The translations under genes were made by a program, and so were the position numbers. A stretch of 7,699 bases of DNA, from assembly GCA_013041995.1 (NCBI GenBank), contig JABDRA010000555.1, positions 1 through 7,699 on the forward strand. Direction: 5' to 3'. This document shows, one piece after another, positions 6,188 through 7,699 of the stretch. How positions within the stretch are numbered: position 1 is the stretch's first letter; each line of letters opens with the position of its first letter. This DNA comes from Anderseniella sp. Its GTDB lineage: Bacteria; Pseudomonadota; Alphaproteobacteria; Rhizobiales; Aestuariivirgaceae. Under the pieces are notes generated by a model. The model did not search any database, was not told where the DNA came from, and saw only the letters and a program-made list of their open reading frames with translations.

Positions 6188-6616
6188 ATGACCACACCCT
6201 ACGACGACAGCAACATCTTCGCCAAGATCCTGCGCGGCGAGTTACCCTGCCACAAAGTCTACGAAGACGACAAGACCATCGCTATCATGGATATCATGCC
6301 GCGTGCCGACGGGCATTGCCTTGTGATCCCCAAGACGGCATCGCGCAACATGCTTGATATCGAAACCGATGATCTCAATGCGGTGATGGCGACGGTGCAG
6401 AAAATGGCGCATGCCGTGGTCAAGGCCTTTGACGCTGACGGTGTCACCATCCAGCAGTTCAACGAGAGTGCCGGCGGCCAGGTTGTGTTTCATACCCATG
6501 TCCATGTGATCCCGCGCCACGAGGGCGTCAAGATGCGCCCGCCCGCCGGTGACATGGCAGATCAGGACGATCTGGCCGAATGGGCTGAAAAGCTCCGTTC
6601 TGTGCTGGCTGGTTAG
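6188..6616 (+). CDS. HIT-family protein (histidine triad nucleotide hydrolase, HinT-like)
   Basis: A 142-residue cytoplasmic HIT-domain protein. HinT-type members are homodimeric purine nucleoside phosphoramidases that remove groups linked to AMP or GMP. The N-terminal NIFAKILRGELPCHKVYEDD (9-28) matches the family's IFxKIxxGExPxxKVYED block, followed by AIMDIMPRADGHCLVIPK. The active-site histidine triad is H102-T-H104-V-H106-V within VVFHTHVHVIPR, and the preceding FNESAGGQ (91-98) matches the conserved NxGxxxGQ loop region. The frame is open further upstream to a TTG at 6125, but homology begins right after the ATG at 6188, which is therefore chosen; the ribosome site before it (AAG within GCAAGAATT) is weak. 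It ends 23 bp before the stop of the convergent azlD. Domain call is secure; the natural substrate is not known. Confidence 0.93.
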   Translation: MTTPYDDSNIFAKILRGELPCHKVYEDDKTIAIMDIMPRADGHCLVIPKTASRNMLDIETDDLNAVMATVQKMAHAVVKAFDADGVTIQQFNESAGGQVVFHTHVHVIPRHEGVKMRPPAGDMADQDDLAEWAEKLRSVLAG

Positions 6617-6639
6617 GCCAGATCAACCGCAGCACGGAT

Positions 6640-6975
6640 TTACCCCAGTGCCAGGTGCAACAAGGCCAGCGCGATAACAGTTGCAAAAGTGGCGATCTGT
6701 GTTGACCGCGAAGCCGCATAAAAGGCTCCAACCCCAATCGCTACGGCGGCGAACCGGTGTTCCACTGCAATCGTGGCCAGAACGCCTGACGGTGCGATTA
6801 TCATGCGCATGACCAGGGCGGCGACCAGTGCGGTGGACACCGCCCTCACCCACAACAGCAAGTCACTTTCAGGATCAATACGGGTGACCGCAACCACTGC
6901 CAGCGCGCGCCACAGATAGGTGGCGATGAAGCCGGCCGGGATCATGGCTGCGAGAATGAGCGCCACCTCGGTCAT
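6640..6975 (-). CDS. azlD: AzlD-family small subunit of branched-chain amino acid exporter
   Basis: A 111-residue hydrophobic protein with about four membrane helices (roughly 3-24, 41-58, 62-81 and 90-108), the size and pattern of AzlD/YgaH proteins. These pair with AzlC to form an inner-membrane exporter of branched-chain amino acids. The AGFIATYLWRALAV segment near the start fits the conserved first helix of AzlD. The frame can be read back to 7008, but the ATG at 6975 is preferred: it overlaps the azlC stop in ATGA (6972-6975) and has AAGGGG (6989-6984) 8 nt upstream. This overlap indicates translational coupling and equal production of the two subunits. Substrate specificity is inferred from the family only. 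Confidence 0.85.
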   Translation of the reverse strand: MTEVALILAAMIPAGFIATYLWRALAVVAVTRIDPESDLLLWVRAVSTALVAALVMRMIIAPSGVLATIAVEHRFAAVAIGVGAFYAASRSTQIATFATVIALALLHLALG

Positions 6976-7699
6976 TTCAGCAACCCCTTGCGGCGCGGCC
7001 GGAGACAAATAAAAGCTAGCGTCCCACCGCCGAGACCGGCAATCAGCAGGTCAAAGTCCGGGGCGTAATACCGTGCAATCGGCAACAACACACAGCCCAG
7101 TGCAATTGCGGCGTAATCGAACCGCCAGATGGCGCCGGACAACAGGGACAGCAGAAAGAAGGCAGGCGTAAAAAACACCATGGCCGCCGCCAGTGCCGGC
7201 GGCAGGGTGTCTGCCAGATAGTATCCCAGCGGCACGACCAGCATCATCATTGTCATCAAGGCTGTGCCCAGACCGACCAGCCACGGCAGCTGCCTTGGTG
7301 CCGGCACGTCATGCAGGCTTGTCAGGGACAAGACCCAGATGGTCACGGCGGTGAAATGGCCGAGCAGGAATTCGGGCACCCGCGATGCCTGTTTGAGCCG
7401 GACCTGCGCCAACACACCAATGGTCATGGGCAGCAGGCGCACAGCCGTCAGGGACACCGCCGCTGCGATTAACGGCAACGCAACGCCGGACTGCCACATG
7501 GTCACAAACAGCACCTGGCCGGGCAACGCCCATATCAGCGGGATTGTTGCAACTCCGGCAAGCAGCGGGAAGCCGACATCATTGATCAATGCGCCAAAGC
7601 CGATGAACGAACAGGCCATGACCAGGCCAGGCAGCGAAAACGCGGCCCGGATGCCACCGAGCATACCGGTCCAGTCATAGGTGGTGATGTCCTGCCCGT
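6972..7699 (-). CDS. azlC: AzlC-family large subunit of branched-chain amino acid exporter (5' end outside window)
   Basis: An integral membrane protein of the AzlC family, the larger partner of AzlD in branched-chain amino acid export. Family features are the early hydrophobic stretch ending GFGALINDVGF, the WALPGQVLFV segment, and the block SLTAVRLLPMTIGVLAQVR, which corresponds to the conserved N/T-x-R-x-x-P-M/L motif; further helices and a basic C-terminus (RPRRKGLLK) follow. An ATG at 7664 would give 230 residues. However, it lacks a convincing ribosome site, and the frame remains open to the window edge, reading GQDITTYDWTG before that Met, much like the N-terminus of family members. 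The real start is therefore probably beyond 7699. The gene ends at TGA 6974-6972, overlapping azlD by 4 bp. Confidence 0.85.
   Translation of the reverse strand, partial: GQDITTYDWTGMLGGIRAAFSLPGLVMACSFIGFGALINDVGFPLLAGVATIPLIWALPGQVLFVTMWQSGVALPLIAAAVSLTAVRLLPMTIGVLAQVRLKQASRVPEFLLGHFTAVTIWVLSLTSLHDVPAPRQLPWLVGLGTALMTMMMLVVPLGYYLADTLPPALAAAMVFFTPAFFLLSLLSGAIWRFDYAAIALGCVLLPIARYYAPDFDLLIAGLGGGTLAFICLRPRRKGLLK

Noticed and set aside
6605..6621. CTGGC-7 nt-GCCAG inverted repeat at the end of the HIT gene, as a terminator
   Set aside because: The stem is only 5 bp, it overlaps the stop codon, and no T-run follows in either direction.
7264..7680. 138-codon plus-strand frame opposite azlC
   Set aside because: The minus strand encodes a clear AzlC membrane protein; the plus-strand translation has no motif or ribosome site.

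Overview
The window reads as a chromosomal segment of an alphaproteobacterium, most likely of the Hyphomicrobiales (rhizobial/Brucella-like) group. The strongest indication is an EipB/DUF1849 periplasmic protein, a family characteristic of alphaproteobacteria. A ridA - glycerophosphodiesterase - FemAB-like (DUF482) gene block and a nearby HIT gene, which I recall as typical of rhizobial genomes, point the same way. Most genes are GC-rich and closely packed, with short gaps or 4-bp overlaps. I see no tRNA, rRNA, CRISPR array, insertion sequence or phage gene.

Layout from left to right. (1) The 3' end of an isochorismatase-like cysteine hydrolase (+, cut by the window edge). Its stop codon interlocks, within one palindromic CTAG, with the stop of the convergent eipB. 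(2) A leftward pair: a D-2-hydroxyacid dehydrogenase of the glycerate dehydrogenase/hydroxypyruvate reductase type, then eipB 37 bp downstream. (3) A divergent intergenic region (2285-2447) carrying a perfect 12-bp palindrome and an adjoining direct repeat, a candidate operator. (4) A rightward run: ridA, a GDPD-family phosphodiesterase, and a FemAB-like/DUF482 protein, with gaps of 13 and 8 bp. (5) A GTG-started gene for an unrecognised three-helix membrane protein of 383 residues, visibly AT-richer than both sides. (6) A HIT-family nucleotide hydrolase (+). (7) A convergent leftward azlC-azlD pair, the two halves of a branched-chain amino acid exporter, overlapping by 4 bp; azlC runs off the right edge.

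The points most worth a second look are these. The FemAB-like gene has an in-frame TAA, immediately followed in the same frame by 34 codons that read as the normal C-terminus of the family; this looks like a nonsense mutation or a base-calling error. The orphan membrane protein forms a low-GC island between two conserved genes and has a cysteine-rich C-terminal domain. The cysteine hydrolase carries Gln where the catalytic Lys is expected. No complete novel multi-gene system is evident; the orphan membrane protein is the only gene without a recognisable family.
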